Source of the DNA: a bacterium
Lineage (GTDB): Bacteria > Pseudomonadota > Alphaproteobacteria > Caulobacterales > Hyphomonadaceae
DNA length: 64,000 nucleotides
Assembly (NCBI GenBank): GCA_016125045.1
Contig: WGML01000006.1
Location: forward strand, 495,696 to 559,695
Direction: 5' to 3'
Part shown: in pieces, positions 52,936 through 63,600 of the stretch
Numbering within the stretch: the first letter of the stretch is position 1
Layout of the letters: each line of letters opens with the position of its first letter
Translations under genes and position numbers: made by a program
The notes under the pieces: model-generated
Told to the model about the DNA's origin: nothing
Database searches by the model: none
What the model saw: the letters and a program-made list of their open reading frames with translations, nothing else

Positions 52936-54959
52936 TGGACAGCCTCTGGTCAGACGCCGAAGCGCGCGAGTTCGTGGACCGCTATGCTGCGAAAGGCCTG
53001 GCGGAGGACATTGCGCTTCGGGTGTATACGAGCCGCCTGCTCGGCCGGGACCCGCGCCTGGTGCAACACGGCGGCGGCAACACCTCGCTCAAGACTTCGG
53101 TGCAGGACCTGCTCGACCGACCGACCCCCGCCATCTGCGTCAAGGGGTCCGGTTGGGACATGGAGTTCATCGAGCCCGCGGGGCTGCCAGCACTGCGCCT
53201 CCAACCCTTGCTCGACCTGCGTTCAGTCGAACGATTGAGCGACGAGGACATGGTCAATGCGCAACGCTGCGCACTGCTGGACGCCGGCGCGCCGACCCCC
53301 TCGGTTGAGACGCTGCTGCACGCCTGGATCCCCGAAATCTACATCGACCACACGCACGCGAACGCTGTCCTCGCGCTGACCAACCAGCCGGATGGCGAGG
53401 CCATCTGCCGCGAGGTGTACGGCTCCCGCGTGGCGATCGCCCCATACTGCATGCCCGGGTTTCAACTCGCGCACCTCGCCGCCCGCACCTACGCCGACAA
53501 CCCTGGAGCGGTGGGGATGGTCCTTCTCAAACACGGTGTGTTCACATGGGGATCGACCGCGCAAGAGGCCTATGAGCGGATGATCGAGCTTGTCTCGATC
53601 GCCGAACGCCGGATCCCGGCGCGACCCAAGACTGAAGCGGCGCCGTCCGTCGCTCCGGCGCTTGACGCCGCCGTGTTCCTCCCGCGGCTGAGAGGCGCCC
53701 TCACGCGCGCCTCGGGACGACGCGTCGTGCTCGACCTCCGCGAAGGCCCAGCGACTCGCGCCTATGTTGACAGGAGCGATCTCGACCGGGTCTCCCAGGC
53801 GGGGGTCGCGACGCCAGACCATGTGATCCGCACCAAGCCCTGGCCGATGATCCTCGACGTCCGGGAGAGGGAGCCAGAAGAGGTCGCGGCTTCCTCAGAG
53901 GCCGCGGTCGCCGCTTTCGCCGAACGTTACCGGGCCTATTTCGAGCGCGGAAACGCGCGCCCCCCTTTCAAGAAGCCGCTTGATCCGTGGCCTCGCGTGG
54001 TTCTGGCCCCCGGTCTCGGACTCGTAGGCATCGGCGCCCGACGCAAAGACGCAGCCGTCGCCGCTGACATCGCCGAAACCACCGTCGATGTTGTGTCCGC
54101 AGCCGAACGCATGTCCCGGTTCCAGTCAATCTGCGAACAGGACATATTCGATATGGAGCATTGGTCGCTTGAGCAGGCTAAGCTCGGCAAGTCGACCACC
54201 AAGCGGCTCGCTGGATGCATCGTCGCGATCACCGGCGGCGCGGGAGCGATCGGCGCGGCGACCGGGCGCGCCTTCGCGGCAGAGGACGCCGAGGTGGTGC
54301 TTCTCGACCTCGACGAGCAGCGCGCCCTGGAAGTCGCCGCCGGGTTCGGCGCGTCGGCGATCGCGTGCGACGTCACCGACGCCAGGTCGGTGTCCGAGGC
54401 GTTCGCAGCGATCGTGCGACGGTTTGGCGGGCTCGATGTGCTCGTGTCCAATGCTGGCGCTGCGTTCACCGGCCCGATCGGGGAGGTCTCGGAGGAGACC
54501 CTGCGCGCGTCCTTTGAGCTGAATTTCTTCGGCCACCAGCGCTGCGCCCAGGAGGCGATGCGGATTTTTCGGGCTCAGGGAGTCGGAGGCTGCCTGCTGT
54601 TCAACGCGTCCAAGCAGGCGCTGAACCCCGGACCGGACTTCGGACCCTACGGAGCCGCCAAGTCCGCGGCGCTGTTCCTATCACGCCAGTATGCGCTGGA
54701 GTACGGGGCGGAGGGCGTTCGCTCCAACGCGGTCAATGCGGACCGCATCCGCTCCGGCCTGCTGACCGGCGACATGGTGGCTGAGCGCGCGGCCGCGCGC
54801 GGTGTTTCGGAGGCGGACTACATGTCCGGCAACCTGCTGCGGCGCGAAGTGACGGCGGCGGACGTCGCCGGCGCATTCGTTTGGCTCGCCCTTGCCGAGA
54901 AGACCACAGGCGCGCTCGTTACCGTGGACGGAGGCAACATCGCCGCTGCGCCGCGATGA
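52932..54959 (+). CDS. class II aldolase fused to short-chain dehydrogenase
   Basis: This 675-residue fusion has an N-terminal class II aldolase/adducin domain with metal ligands H140 and H142 in DHTHANAVLALTN and H201 in HGVFTWG. The C-terminal SDR domain has TGGAGAIGAATG (about 434-445), NAG, and active-site Tyr573 and Lys577 in YGAAK. Similar fusions are annotated rhamnulose-1-phosphate aldolase/dehydrogenase. Overlap with mtnA (ATGA) suggests the substrate is 5-methylthioribulose-1-phosphate or 5-deoxyribulose-1-phosphate. The aldolase would release DHAP and an aldehyde, and the SDR would reduce or oxidise the aldehyde. That role is inference. Confidence 0.85.
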   Translation: MMDSLWSDAEAREFVDRYAAKGLAEDIALRVYTSRLLGRDPRLVQHGGGNTSLKTSVQDLLDRPTPAICVKGSGWDMEFIEPAGLPALRLQPLLDLRSVERLSDEDMVNAQRCALLDAGAPTPSVETLLHAWIPEIYIDHTHANAVLALTNQPDGEAICREVYGSRVAIAPYCMPGFQLAHLAARTYADNPGAVGMVLLKHGVFTWGSTAQEAYERMIELVSIAERRIPARPKTEAAPSVAPALDAAVFLPRLRGALTRASGRRVVLDLREGPATRAYVDRSDLDRVSQAGVATPDHVIRTKPWPMILDVREREPEEVAASSEAAVAAFAERYRAYFERGNARPPFKKPLDPWPRVVLAPGLGLVGIGARRKDAAVAADIAETTVDVVSAAERMSRFQSICEQDIFDMEHWSLEQAKLGKSTTKRLAGCIVAITGGAGAIGAATGRAFAAEDAEVVLLDLDEQRALEVAAGFGASAIACDVTDARSVSEAFAAIVRRFGGLDVLVSNAGAAFTGPIGEVSEETLRASFELNFFGHQRCAQEAMRIFRAQGVGGCLLFNASKQALNPGPDFGPYGAAKSAALFLSRQYALEYGAEGVRSNAVNADRIRSGLLTGDMVAERAAARGVSEADYMSGNLLRREVTAADVAGAFVWLALAEKTTGALVTVDGGNIAAAPR

Positions 54960-54966
54960 CCTCGCC

Positions 54967-55623
54967 TCATTCTCGCACATAGAGCGCGTCGGCCCACACC
55001 AGAGTACCGTCGGCGCGCACCTTCGGTTCGAGGAGCTGCGACGGATGGTATCCGGCCGCGGAGAGGAACCGGTGGACGTCGGCGAACAGGGGTTGGCCGA
55101 GATAGAGCGGCAAGAACTCCACCTCGAGCAGAATTGCAGCGACACCCCCGCCTGCAAGCGTCGCGCGCGCACCTGTCAACACGGAGAGCTCACCGCCCTG
55201 AACATCGATCTTGATGAGGCGGGGCGGGGGCGCTTCGCCCGAAGCGACGAGCGAGTCGACTGAACGCACAGGCGCTTCGATGCGGGCGATCTCGACGATG
55301 TCGGATGCGTCGGCCCAGCGGTTGATCACCACCGGATCGATCGGGAAGGGTGAGTGGGTCGCGTCGTAATTGTTGCGATGGAGCGTGAAGACGCCGTCCG
55401 CCGCGCCGAGCCCGACTTCGCGGATATCCACCCGGGCGTCACCACCAAAGCGTTCCCTCAGCGCCGCGCAGTTCTGAGGATCGGGCTCAAAGGCGACCAC
55501 CCGTTGAAGGCCGGGAACCATCACCCATTCGGCGACAGTCCCTCCCCGGTGAGCCCCGACATCATAAGCGATCAAGCCTTGAGCGTCGCCCGCGTGGGCT
55601 GCGAGGGCGGCGATCAATTGCAT
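54967..55623 (-). CDS. FkbM-type methyltransferase
   Basis: This 218-residue protein has the SAM motif AYDVGAHRGGTVAEW (about 19-33), the acidic VVAFEPDPQN and the FkbM signature RLIKIDVQGGELSVL. It is a short, standard FkbM domain. I chose ATG 55623 with GGGAG upstream; the frame is open to 55818 but that part is divergent promoter. It converges with the aldolase fusion and diverges from the next methyltransferase. Confidence 0.78.
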   Translation of the reverse strand: MQLIAALAAHAGDAQGLIAYDVGAHRGGTVAEWVMVPGLQRVVAFEPDPQNCAALRERFGGDARVDIREVGLGAADGVFTLHRNNYDATHSPFPIDPVVINRWADASDIVEIARIEAPVRSVDSLVASGEAPPPRLIKIDVQGGELSVLTGARATLAGGGVAAILLEVEFLPLYLGQPLFADVHRFLSAAGYHPSQLLEPKVRADGTLVWADALYVRE

Positions 55624-55796
55624 GGTTTCGGCGCTCCCGTTTTGGCGCCGGTCCGGGTCGCGGACGACCTGGTTTGCGCTCGACCCTTCACGAGCGGACC
55701 GACCCTGTGGTTCACTCGATCGCGTCACGCGATACTCGTCGCCGCTCCAGCGAGCAAGCCCGGCCTGCCGGTCGAGCATCGCCCGGGCGACTGCTG

Positions 55797-56546
55797 ATGG
55801 AGACTCTGGTGAGACCAACGTTCGACCTCCCGCGCCGTCGCTTCCACGAGGAACCGCTGCCGCCCTCCGGCGGAGTTGAGGTGTTCAGCGGCGGTGCTCC
55901 GGACGCCATCAACAAGGCCCGCATGGATCACCTGCTATCGCTCGGTCTCGACCTGCAGGCCAAGCGCGTCCTCGACGTCGGCTGCGGGGTTGGCCATTTC
56001 AGCTCCATCTATACGTCGCGGGGATGCCGCGTCGTCGGCGTCGACGGGCGGGCGGACAACATCGCCGTCATGGCCCGCCTCTACCCGGAGGTGAAGGGGC
56101 ATGTGCACGACGTGCAGGCCGACGATCTGACGTCTCTCGGAGAATTCGATATCGTGCACTGCTACGGGCTGCTTTACCATCTGGACAGCCCGATCGCCGC
56201 GATCCGGAACATGGAGCGGGTCTGTCGGGAGATACTCGTGCTCGAAACCATCGTGGTCGACTCGGCGGAGGAAATCATGGTGCTGGTCGACGAGCCCAAG
56301 ACCTTCAATCAGGCGCTTGCAGGACTGGGATGCCGGCCGAGTCCGAAATTCGTGGCGATGGCCCTCAACCGCGCCGGATTCGATCATGTCGCCATGCCTC
56401 TCAGTCGCCCGAGACATCCCGATTTTGAACAAGAGTGGCTGAATGACGGCGCGCACCAGCGCAACGGGGTCAACCTGCGCGCGGTGTTTGTGGCGTCGAG
56501 GACCGAACTCGGCCTGCCCTCGCTTGCTCCGGTCCTGCGGTCCTGA
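55797..56546 (+). CDS. class I SAM-dependent methyltransferase
   Basis: This 249-residue protein has a typical motif I, VLDVGCGVGHFSS (58-70), then VVGVDGRADNI and a post-motif HCYGLLYHLDSPIAAI. It resembles small methyltransferases of glycan clusters. Substrate is unknown. No good ribosome-binding site precedes ATG 55797, and the frame is open to 55674, so the start is uncertain. Confidence 0.78.
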   Translation: METLVRPTFDLPRRRFHEEPLPPSGGVEVFSGGAPDAINKARMDHLLSLGLDLQAKRVLDVGCGVGHFSSIYTSRGCRVVGVDGRADNIAVMARLYPEVKGHVHDVQADDLTSLGEFDIVHCYGLLYHLDSPIAAIRNMERVCREILVLETIVVDSAEEIMVLVDEPKTFNQALAGLGCRPSPKFVAMALNRAGFDHVAMPLSRPRHPDFEQEWLNDGAHQRNGVNLRAVFVASRTELGLPSLAPVLRS

Positions 56547-56695
56547 CCTCAAGGCTCCGTCGACTGTTTGAGGGGTTTGGGACCGCGCCGCCGGGAGGGA
56601 GGCGCACGCTGGAATGAATCGACCTAGAGCCGAGTTCGTGGTTTACCCCTAGTCGCGTTCTGTCCTGGCCAGTTGGTCGTTAAAAGGAGATCTGC

Positions 56696-59600
56696 ATGTT
56701 GGGGGAAGTATCAACGACAGAAGCGGTCATCTGGGTGGATTTTGACACCTCCGGGGTCTTCCCCTCTCCGTTCCTGCGCCACCCGGACGGACGAATCGAA
56801 CCCGTGAGCCCGACCCATCTGCTGCACGTGCTGCGTCGGGAGTCGCAAGTGCAGGGCTCGACATCAAGCCCAATCCTGTCCGCGTTCCGAGACATCGCCG
56901 CCACTGGGTCGGTGGAAACCGGTGAGACGGACGACGCGCTTGCGGCGGTGGTGCGGATCCGCGCCGGGTCGCGATCGATGTCCGCTGATCAGATTCGCCT
57001 TGCCGAGCGCGCTCTTCGGACGGTGCGGCCCGAGACGCTGCTGTCCTGGACCGCCGGGGATGACGCCGCGGCGGCGTTCTGCACGACCCTGCGCCGGCCT
57101 GCTGAGGCGTTGGCCCGCACCGGCGTCCCGATGCGACCCGAGCTCGACGCGGCGGCGCCCTTCGCCGCACTCGCCCTGGTGCTCAAGGGAGGACTGACGG
57201 TCGAACAGATGTTCGAAGCGGTCCAAGCCTTTCGAGGGGTCACTCCGCAAGAGGCGACGGTTCTCAGCGACGGCGACGCGCCGATCGAACGCATCCTGCT
57301 CAGCTTCGCGGGTCCGAGCCATTCCGTTGCGCAGTCGGGACTGGCGATGCATCCCGACCTTGAGGCGGCGCTTGGGCTGGCGGCCCTCGTCCATCTCTCG
57401 GGCGCGGGCATGACAGAGGCGCAGTCGAATGCCTGCGAGGCCGGTTTCCGCCCGCTCTCTGACGCCGAGCTTGTTGCTCTCTCCGCAGGCGATTCAAACG
57501 CCGCGGATTTGATTTCGCGCATCACTTACGCCTTCCGTGGGCTGAAGGCGCGCAATCTCGAGGTGCGCCCCGAAGTCGAGGGGGCGCTGCAGACGATGGT
57601 GAAGATCCATCTCTGCGGCGGGGCCGTTGAAGCGAGCCAGCTATCGGACGCCGAGCGCCAGTTGCGGACCGCACGGGCGGACGAGATCGAGGCGATGGCC
57701 GGCCAGGAAGGGCCTGTGTCTGCTTTCGTTTCGGCGCTCACCCGACCTTACCAGTCACTCGCGGCGAGCGGCCTGCCCTGGCGGCCGGAACTCGACGCGG
57801 CCATGGACAAGGCCGTGCTGCTAGAGCTTGGCGACGGCCAGTTGTCGGTCGATGAAACCGGAAAGTCGGAACGCGCCTTCCGCATGCTGACCCCGCAAGA
57901 GGCCGATGCGCTCGCAGGCGAAAACGAGGCGGCGAGACCCTTTTGGCGCGACCTCATGCGGCCGTGGCGTAATTTCGTCGCGAGCGGCCTGCCTCTACGC
58001 CCCGAGGTGGATACCGCACTTCAGTATTTCGGGCTCATCTTCTCAAATCGGGCCCGACTGACAGGCGATCACGTGGTTGAAGCCGAACAGGCGATCGGCG
58101 CGATCGAAGAGGCGGAACTCGAGGCGATCGTCGGACATGATCGTTGGCTGAGGAATTTCTGCCTCAATCTCTGGGAATTCGCCAGAGGTCGAGATGTGCT
58201 GGCAAGCTATCCATGGAACATCTCGTTGCCGATCGCCGACATTTGCAATGCACGCTGCATCTTCTGCACGTCGTGGTTTGAGGGAAAGGCGCTCGTGAAG
58301 GTCGCGCAACTCGAAGCGTTCTCGGACGTCATAAGCAACGCGGTCTATATCGGACTTGTCGGACATGGCGAACCCATGGCGCATCCGCAGTTCGACAAGA
58401 TCTGCGAACTGATGGCGCGCCACATGGACCCGCGCGCGACGGTTTACACCATCACCAACGGCGTCTTCCTGAAGAAGTGGGGAGAGCTGCTGGAACGCGT
58501 CAATCTCACCTCGGTGTCGATCAGCTTGAACGCCGCAACGCAGGAGACGCACGAAGCCGTGATGGGGCTCGGAGACGCCTTCCCGGACATCCTGGACGGC
58601 ATCCGCAATCTCTGCCGTCGCCGCGACCGGATGGTGTCGATCACCATGGTCGTTACCCAGCAGAACTTCCACGAAATCCCGGAGTTCATCGCGCTCGGGG
58701 AAGAGCTTGGCGTGTCACAGATCTGGCTGCGTTCGCTGTTGCCGCAATCGACCCTGCAACAGGGCCTGAATTATCACGTGCTGCCGCCGAATCTTCATCC
58801 CGACTTCCCCGCCCTGAAGGCGCGTGCAGTCGAGGCCATCGCTCGCTCGCGCGTGCCGGTGCAGGCCGACCCGGAAATGTGGGACAAGGAGATCTTCTCT
58901 CCGCGCCTGAAAGAAGAGATTCGACGCAACCCGCCCCAGATGGTGTCGCGCGAAGAGGTGCTGCGCAATCGCACGCTGCGGGGCCAGTCCGACGGTCACT
59001 ACAAAGCGGATGCCAAACTCCTGCGCGGTCAACGCCTTGACCAAGGCGACCACACCGAAGTGGTTTTCGTCGACGGCCTCGCAAGAGTGCGCACGCGCGC
59101 CGCCCCCTGGGCGGTGTCCGTCACCTACGACCTTGCAGCCGCGGCCGATGTCGGAAAGGGCGAGGTGCGCTTCGACGTTACTGAGGTGGATGGCGTGATC
59201 GGCGTCGGTCTTCTGGACGCCGGCGGCGGCTGGGTGGGCGATCGGATCTTTCTCGAGGCTTCGGGGCCGGTTCGGCTGGCCTACGACGCGCCGCGCACAG
59301 GGCTGAAGATTGCTTTCGAGAACGCGCGCCAGAGCGGCGGCGCATCAACCTTCCGTTTCGGGACGATCGAGCATGTCGTCTCGGGCGCCGGCGATCCAAT
59401 CCTGACCGAACGGATCGAGCCGACGAGCGCGATCGTGCACTCTCCCGTCGATCCCCTGGAGGATGGGGCGAATCCGATAGGTCGCACGCCGCGCTTCCAT
59501 TGCCACGCGCCCTATCACAGCCTCTACGTCAACGAGATGTTCTACCGCGTCGTTCCGTGTTGCTTCATGACACGCACGCCCGGTTTTGAGGAACTGCGGT

Positions 59601-59719
59601 TCGACGGGTCGACGCCCTTCGACGATGCCTGGAACTCACCGGCCATGGTAGAGCTGCGCCGCCGGCTGCGCGACGGACCGTTGTTCGCGGCGTGTCGGAA
59701 GTGTCCGGAAAAGTGGTGA
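56696..59719 (+). CDS. radical SAM/SPASM protein with N-terminal 72-residue repeats
   Basis: This 1007-residue protein has three parts. Residues 74-505 are six helical repeats of about 72 residues, each opening RPE-(L/V)-D-x-A and ending near SGLP. The radical SAM core has Cys517, Cys521 and Cys524 in CNARCIFC and a GHGEP motif. After a beta-rich segment (about 770-890) the C-terminus has SPASM-type cysteines (PCCFM, CRKC) for an auxiliary cluster. A peptide or glycan maturase is likely, but I know no characterised homologue. AAGGAGA lies seven bases before the ATG. Confidence 0.82.
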   Translation: MLGEVSTTEAVIWVDFDTSGVFPSPFLRHPDGRIEPVSPTHLLHVLRRESQVQGSTSSPILSAFRDIAATGSVETGETDDALAAVVRIRAGSRSMSADQIRLAERALRTVRPETLLSWTAGDDAAAAFCTTLRRPAEALARTGVPMRPELDAAAPFAALALVLKGGLTVEQMFEAVQAFRGVTPQEATVLSDGDAPIERILLSFAGPSHSVAQSGLAMHPDLEAALGLAALVHLSGAGMTEAQSNACEAGFRPLSDAELVALSAGDSNAADLISRITYAFRGLKARNLEVRPEVEGALQTMVKIHLCGGAVEASQLSDAERQLRTARADEIEAMAGQEGPVSAFVSALTRPYQSLAASGLPWRPELDAAMDKAVLLELGDGQLSVDETGKSERAFRMLTPQEADALAGENEAARPFWRDLMRPWRNFVASGLPLRPEVDTALQYFGLIFSNRARLTGDHVVEAEQAIGAIEEAELEAIVGHDRWLRNFCLNLWEFARGRDVLASYPWNISLPIADICNARCIFCTSWFEGKALVKVAQLEAFSDVISNAVYIGLVGHGEPMAHPQFDKICELMARHMDPRATVYTITNGVFLKKWGELLERVNLTSVSISLNAATQETHEAVMGLGDAFPDILDGIRNLCRRRDRMVSITMVVTQQNFHEIPEFIALGEELGVSQIWLRSLLPQSTLQQGLNYHVLPPNLHPDFPALKARAVEAIARSRVPVQADPEMWDKEIFSPRLKEEIRRNPPQMVSREEVLRNRTLRGQSDGHYKADAKLLRGQRLDQGDHTEVVFVDGLARVRTRAAPWAVSVTYDLAAAADVGKGEVRFDVTEVDGVIGVGLLDAGGGWVGDRIFLEASGPVRLAYDAPRTGLKIAFENARQSGGASTFRFGTIEHVVSGAGDPILTERIEPTSAIVHSPVDPLEDGANPIGRTPRFHCHAPYHSLYVNEMFYRVVPCCFMTRTPGFEELRFDGSTPFDDAWNSPAMVELRRRLRDGPLFAACRKCPEKW
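56915..58210 (+). repeat. six tandem 72-residue protein repeats
   Basis: Units start at residues 74, 146, 218, 290, 362 and 434 of the radical SAM protein, each exactly 72 apart. The shared pattern is RPE(L/V)(D/E)xA, a hydrophobic helix, an acidic helix ending in LTPQEAxxLxG, and a final helix ending in SGLP. The units have diverged in sequence, so duplication is not recent. Confidence 0.8.
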
Positions 59720-59756
59720 GGCGGCCGGTTCTGCTGAGACATGGGCGGGAGTGAGG

Positions 59757-60659
59757 TCAGGCCGGGAAGCCCTTTCGGGCGAGCACCTCGATCATGCCGG
59801 TTGGCTCCGCCATGTCGTGGGCCAGCGGTGAGAGTTTTGAGTCGTATCCGACGCGCGCGAGTTCGAATCCCTGCTTCTGGATGTCCTGGAACCAGGACCG
59901 CCAGGAGGGCTGTCGGCGGACGTCGAACTCGAACAAGACCGCGATCCGCGATGCGCGGGCGATCACATCGGACATTCCGCGCCAGATGAGATGTTCGGCG
60001 CCCTCGGCGTCCATCCTGATGAAATCCGGCGTGAGCGCGTGCTGGCGGCAATATTCATCGAGCGAAACGAGCTCGACCGCCTCGCTGGCGGCAAGGTTTG
60101 AGGATGGGTGGCCGACGATGGTTCCGCCCCCCCAATTGCCCCGCGGCACATGAATGGCGGCGTCGCCGCTGCGGTCGGCGACGGCGCGCCGCTCGATGGT
60201 GCATCGCCCGGCCATTCCGTTGACATCGATCGTCCGGGTCAGGAGGTCGGCGATCCGGTTGACGGGCTCGAAGGCGACGACGCGCCCGGTCTCCCCGGTG
60301 AGTTCTGACAGAAGCAGGGTGAAGTAGCCGAGATTGGCCCCGATCTCGACAATCGACCAGCCGGGCCGCACGAACCTCGTTAGGAAGATCGTGTTCCACA
60401 TCTCCCAAAAGCCGTCGAGGATGAGGTGGGTGGAGATGGCGTCGTCATCGGGCGCTACATAAAGCTTGTAGCGTCCCAGAACGCGCGCGAGACCGACCCC
60501 CTCGGCGAGCGGGGCATAGGTTGCAAGATTACGGATGCGGTTCTCAAGCTGCGTCCGGTCGAGCGATGCAAACTCCGATATCTCGACGAGCCCCTTGCGC
60601 TCGGTCGAGGCAAGCGGCTGGCGGCCCCGCGAACCAAACCCGAAGCGGTTGCGGATCAT
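59757..60659 (-). CDS. FkbM-type methyltransferase
   Basis: This 300-residue protein has SIVEIGANLGYFTLLLSEL, VVAFEPVNRIADLL and the FkbM signature FIRMDAEGAEHLIWRG. A 100-residue N-terminal part precedes the fold. Its ATG overlaps the stop of the giant fusion gene by four bases, so it is translated with it. Substrate is unknown, probably a sugar hydroxyl in the glycan made by the neighbouring transferases. Confidence 0.82.
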   Translation of the reverse strand: MIRNRFGFGSRGRQPLASTERKGLVEISEFASLDRTQLENRIRNLATYAPLAEGVGLARVLGRYKLYVAPDDDAISTHLILDGFWEMWNTIFLTRFVRPGWSIVEIGANLGYFTLLLSELTGETGRVVAFEPVNRIADLLTRTIDVNGMAGRCTIERRAVADRSGDAAIHVPRGNWGGGTIVGHPSSNLAASEAVELVSLDEYCRQHALTPDFIRMDAEGAEHLIWRGMSDVIARASRIAVLFEFDVRRQPSWRSWFQDIQKQGFELARVGYDSKLSPLAHDMAEPTGMIEVLARKGFPA

Positions 60660-63600
60660 GGCCGGACACCGAAATAGGCCGACAGCGCGGAAAGCTCGAT
60701 CGCTGCACCCTTCGGCTTGTGAACGCGCACCTCCAGCGGTTGGACGCCCGAAGCCCCCGGAACGATCTCGAACTCGACCACCTGCCGGCGCCTGGACCCG
60801 CCGGTGCCGGGCTCCTCGCCGCTGAAACCGGTGGCGCCAAGGTCTAGGTTGACTGAGTGCACAAGCGAGCTCCCGGAGTACAGCTGGACGAGAGCCACAG
60901 CATCCGGCGCGGCCGGCGACTTCAGCTGAAGCTCGATGATTAGTTCATACGTGCCGGCGGCGGCAAGACCGAGATCGGCGCACGCGAATACGCCCGGCGG
61001 GGCTTCGCCTTCTACGCGTACACCAAGAGGGGTGAGAACAGCGTGGGGCTCGGCTCGCAGCCGGGTCATCTGATTGCCATTGGCGAACGGTCGCTTTGCA
61101 GCGACGGCGGCCGCTCCGCCAGACGCATCCGCCGGCGTGTGAGGGGAAGGCGGCCGGCCGCGACCCGGTTCGGGTCGGATGGTCGTGACGCGAAAGGCCC
61201 TCGCGTCCTCCTCGTCCGGGACCAGCGGTCGGGAGAAGAGATCGATCAGCGCGGCCGAGTCGAGGCGGGGGTCGTCCCCCGCGCGCCAGAACCACAGCCC
61301 GACCACATTGGGCGCCGGATCGAGCGAGACGACGGGATCCACGCCGGCAGGCGCGTCGGCGAGGCGACCGATTCGGTCACGGGTCCGGCGCGACATTGAC
61401 ACCTGCCGGCCGCGCAGGGGTTCAAATCCGGTCGCCGCGGCGAAGTCCGCGTCCAACCGATCGCCGAGGACGAAGGCCCGGGACAGCACGCCGTCCGCTT
61501 CCTCGTCCGAGAGCCCCGCCGGCGCACTGAAGGCAAACACGCCGCCGGGGCGGACCCAGGGATGCAGCGCGGCGACGATCGTGGCGGCGCTCGCCCGGCC
61601 GCCGAACATGATTGCGGACTGGGTACAGACAACGGCGTCATAGGGTTGCGCGCGCCCCCGCTCGAACTCTTCGACGAACCAGCCCGCAGGTTCCGCGAGC
61701 CTCAGATCGCCGACCGAAATATTGCTGCGCCAGTCGAACAGCGACGCTCCAGGTTCGAGAAGATAGCGTGGGTCAAGAACGTCGACCTGCGCCCCCAAAT
61801 CAATGAGCGCCGCGGCGGTGCGCTCCGGCGTCGGCGCGACGACCAGGCAGCGTGGCCGGGCAGCCCGCCCACCCGATGAAATCGACAGTTCGAGGTCAAG
61901 CTCGGACAGGATCGCAACCCGCTCCCACACATTGGGCGAGCGCGCGGTGTAATCGTAGGTCGCCCGGCCATTGTAGTAGCGCCGCGCAAGGGCGAGCCAG
62001 TCAGGCCGTTCCCAGTCCTCCAGGTCAAATAGACGCGTCGCCGCGTCGGTCGGGCCGTCGCGCAGCGCATAATCCGGGGCCGGTCCCGCGGCGTGCCCTG
62101 CGTGGGCGGAGGGCCGCAGCTCGCCGATCAAACCCGCAATCAGATCGAGTTCCGACGGATCGCGCGCCACCGCGCGGGTCGAGCCGTTGTCGCGCAGGAG
62201 CGCCAGCAGGGGATCGGCGAACTGCAGCGCCGCTTCCCATTGCGGCCCGCGGCCATCGCCAGTCGCCGGGACCGCCTCGGCGATCCGGACGAGGCGGCGA
62301 ATCTCCGTGGGCGGAGCGATCGCCAGGCGGCCCATGCGCGCGCTGAGCATGCGGCCGACCTCCTCGACTTCCGCCGGCCGCGCCTGACGTCGGGCGCCGG
62401 TCATCCGGTCGGAAGCGACATATCCATGACGGATGCGTGTCGAATAGGGCGTGAGAGTTATCGCGATCGCATCGGCGACGACCGGTTCGAAGTAGGTATG
62501 GATGGCGTTGACGGCGATGACCCGCCGCGGCCGGGCGCCTTCGGCCTGTCGCCGCTCTTCCGCACCGAGGAAGGCGCGTAAAGCGTTGATCACCGCGCCC
62601 GCCCGACGTCCCTCGAAGGACGGGCTTCCGGTCTCAACTGTCGGGGTCTCGCCGATCTCGAAGATGAACAAGTCGGGCCGGTCGCACCAGGCCTCCAGCG
62701 ACGAGGCGATTCCGCCGCCTTTGAGCCAGTCCAGATTTTCCGGCAAGAGGAGCCGGGCCTGCGGATCGAGGTCCCTGAGGGCGTTTGCGAACAGGCTGAA
62801 CATGTCGCCGCGTACACCTGCATAACCGACGATCACGCCCGGCGGCGCGCATGACACCAGGTCAACCAGGAAGGGCAGCACGTGCTCGGCCGGATAATTC
62901 AGCGTGTTGTAGGTTTCGGCCACGTAGCTGGTTTCGTAGGGCTGCTGGGCCGGTTCCCGCAGGGTAGCCCCCAGCGCCCTGAGATAGCGAGCGCTCGAGC
63001 CCGAGGCGAGCGACACCTCTTCCACCTCCGCGTCCGCCAATCCCCAATTTTCCGCCTGTTCGGGAACGCCCGTGTGAGTCACATTGTCCACAAAACGGGT
63101 CGGATCGTTCTCCAGCCGCTCCCGCCGGTGGACGGCCGTCGCCTGGCGGGTGTGGTCGCAATGATAGCCGGCGAGCTCTCCTGCGAGCGTGTCGACACGC
63201 CCACGAAGGAGCCGCATCCGGCGGGCGATATTGGCGTCGACATGCCAGCCGAGCAGCATCGCCTCGTTGAAGCCGTCGATGGCGAATAGATCCTCACGCA
63301 GGGCAAGCTGGAAGTCGCCGGGCGCATCGTAGAGATTGTCGAAACCGCTGTGGACGATCTCATCGAGGTGGAATCGTCGGCCCCAGTCGCGGACCCTGGC
63401 GATTGCGTCTTCGGGATCCTGCCGGTTCAGCGACTCCCACATGCACTCTGGAAGCTCATAGCGCGGCAGATGGTAATAGCCGTCAGGCGTCTCACCGAGC
63501 ACATCCGTCAGTGTACGGCCGGACCGTCGAATTGTGAAAATCATGTCGGTGTTCGTCGAGAGCACCCAGCGGTTCGCCGGGTTTGACCGCCGCAGCGCCA

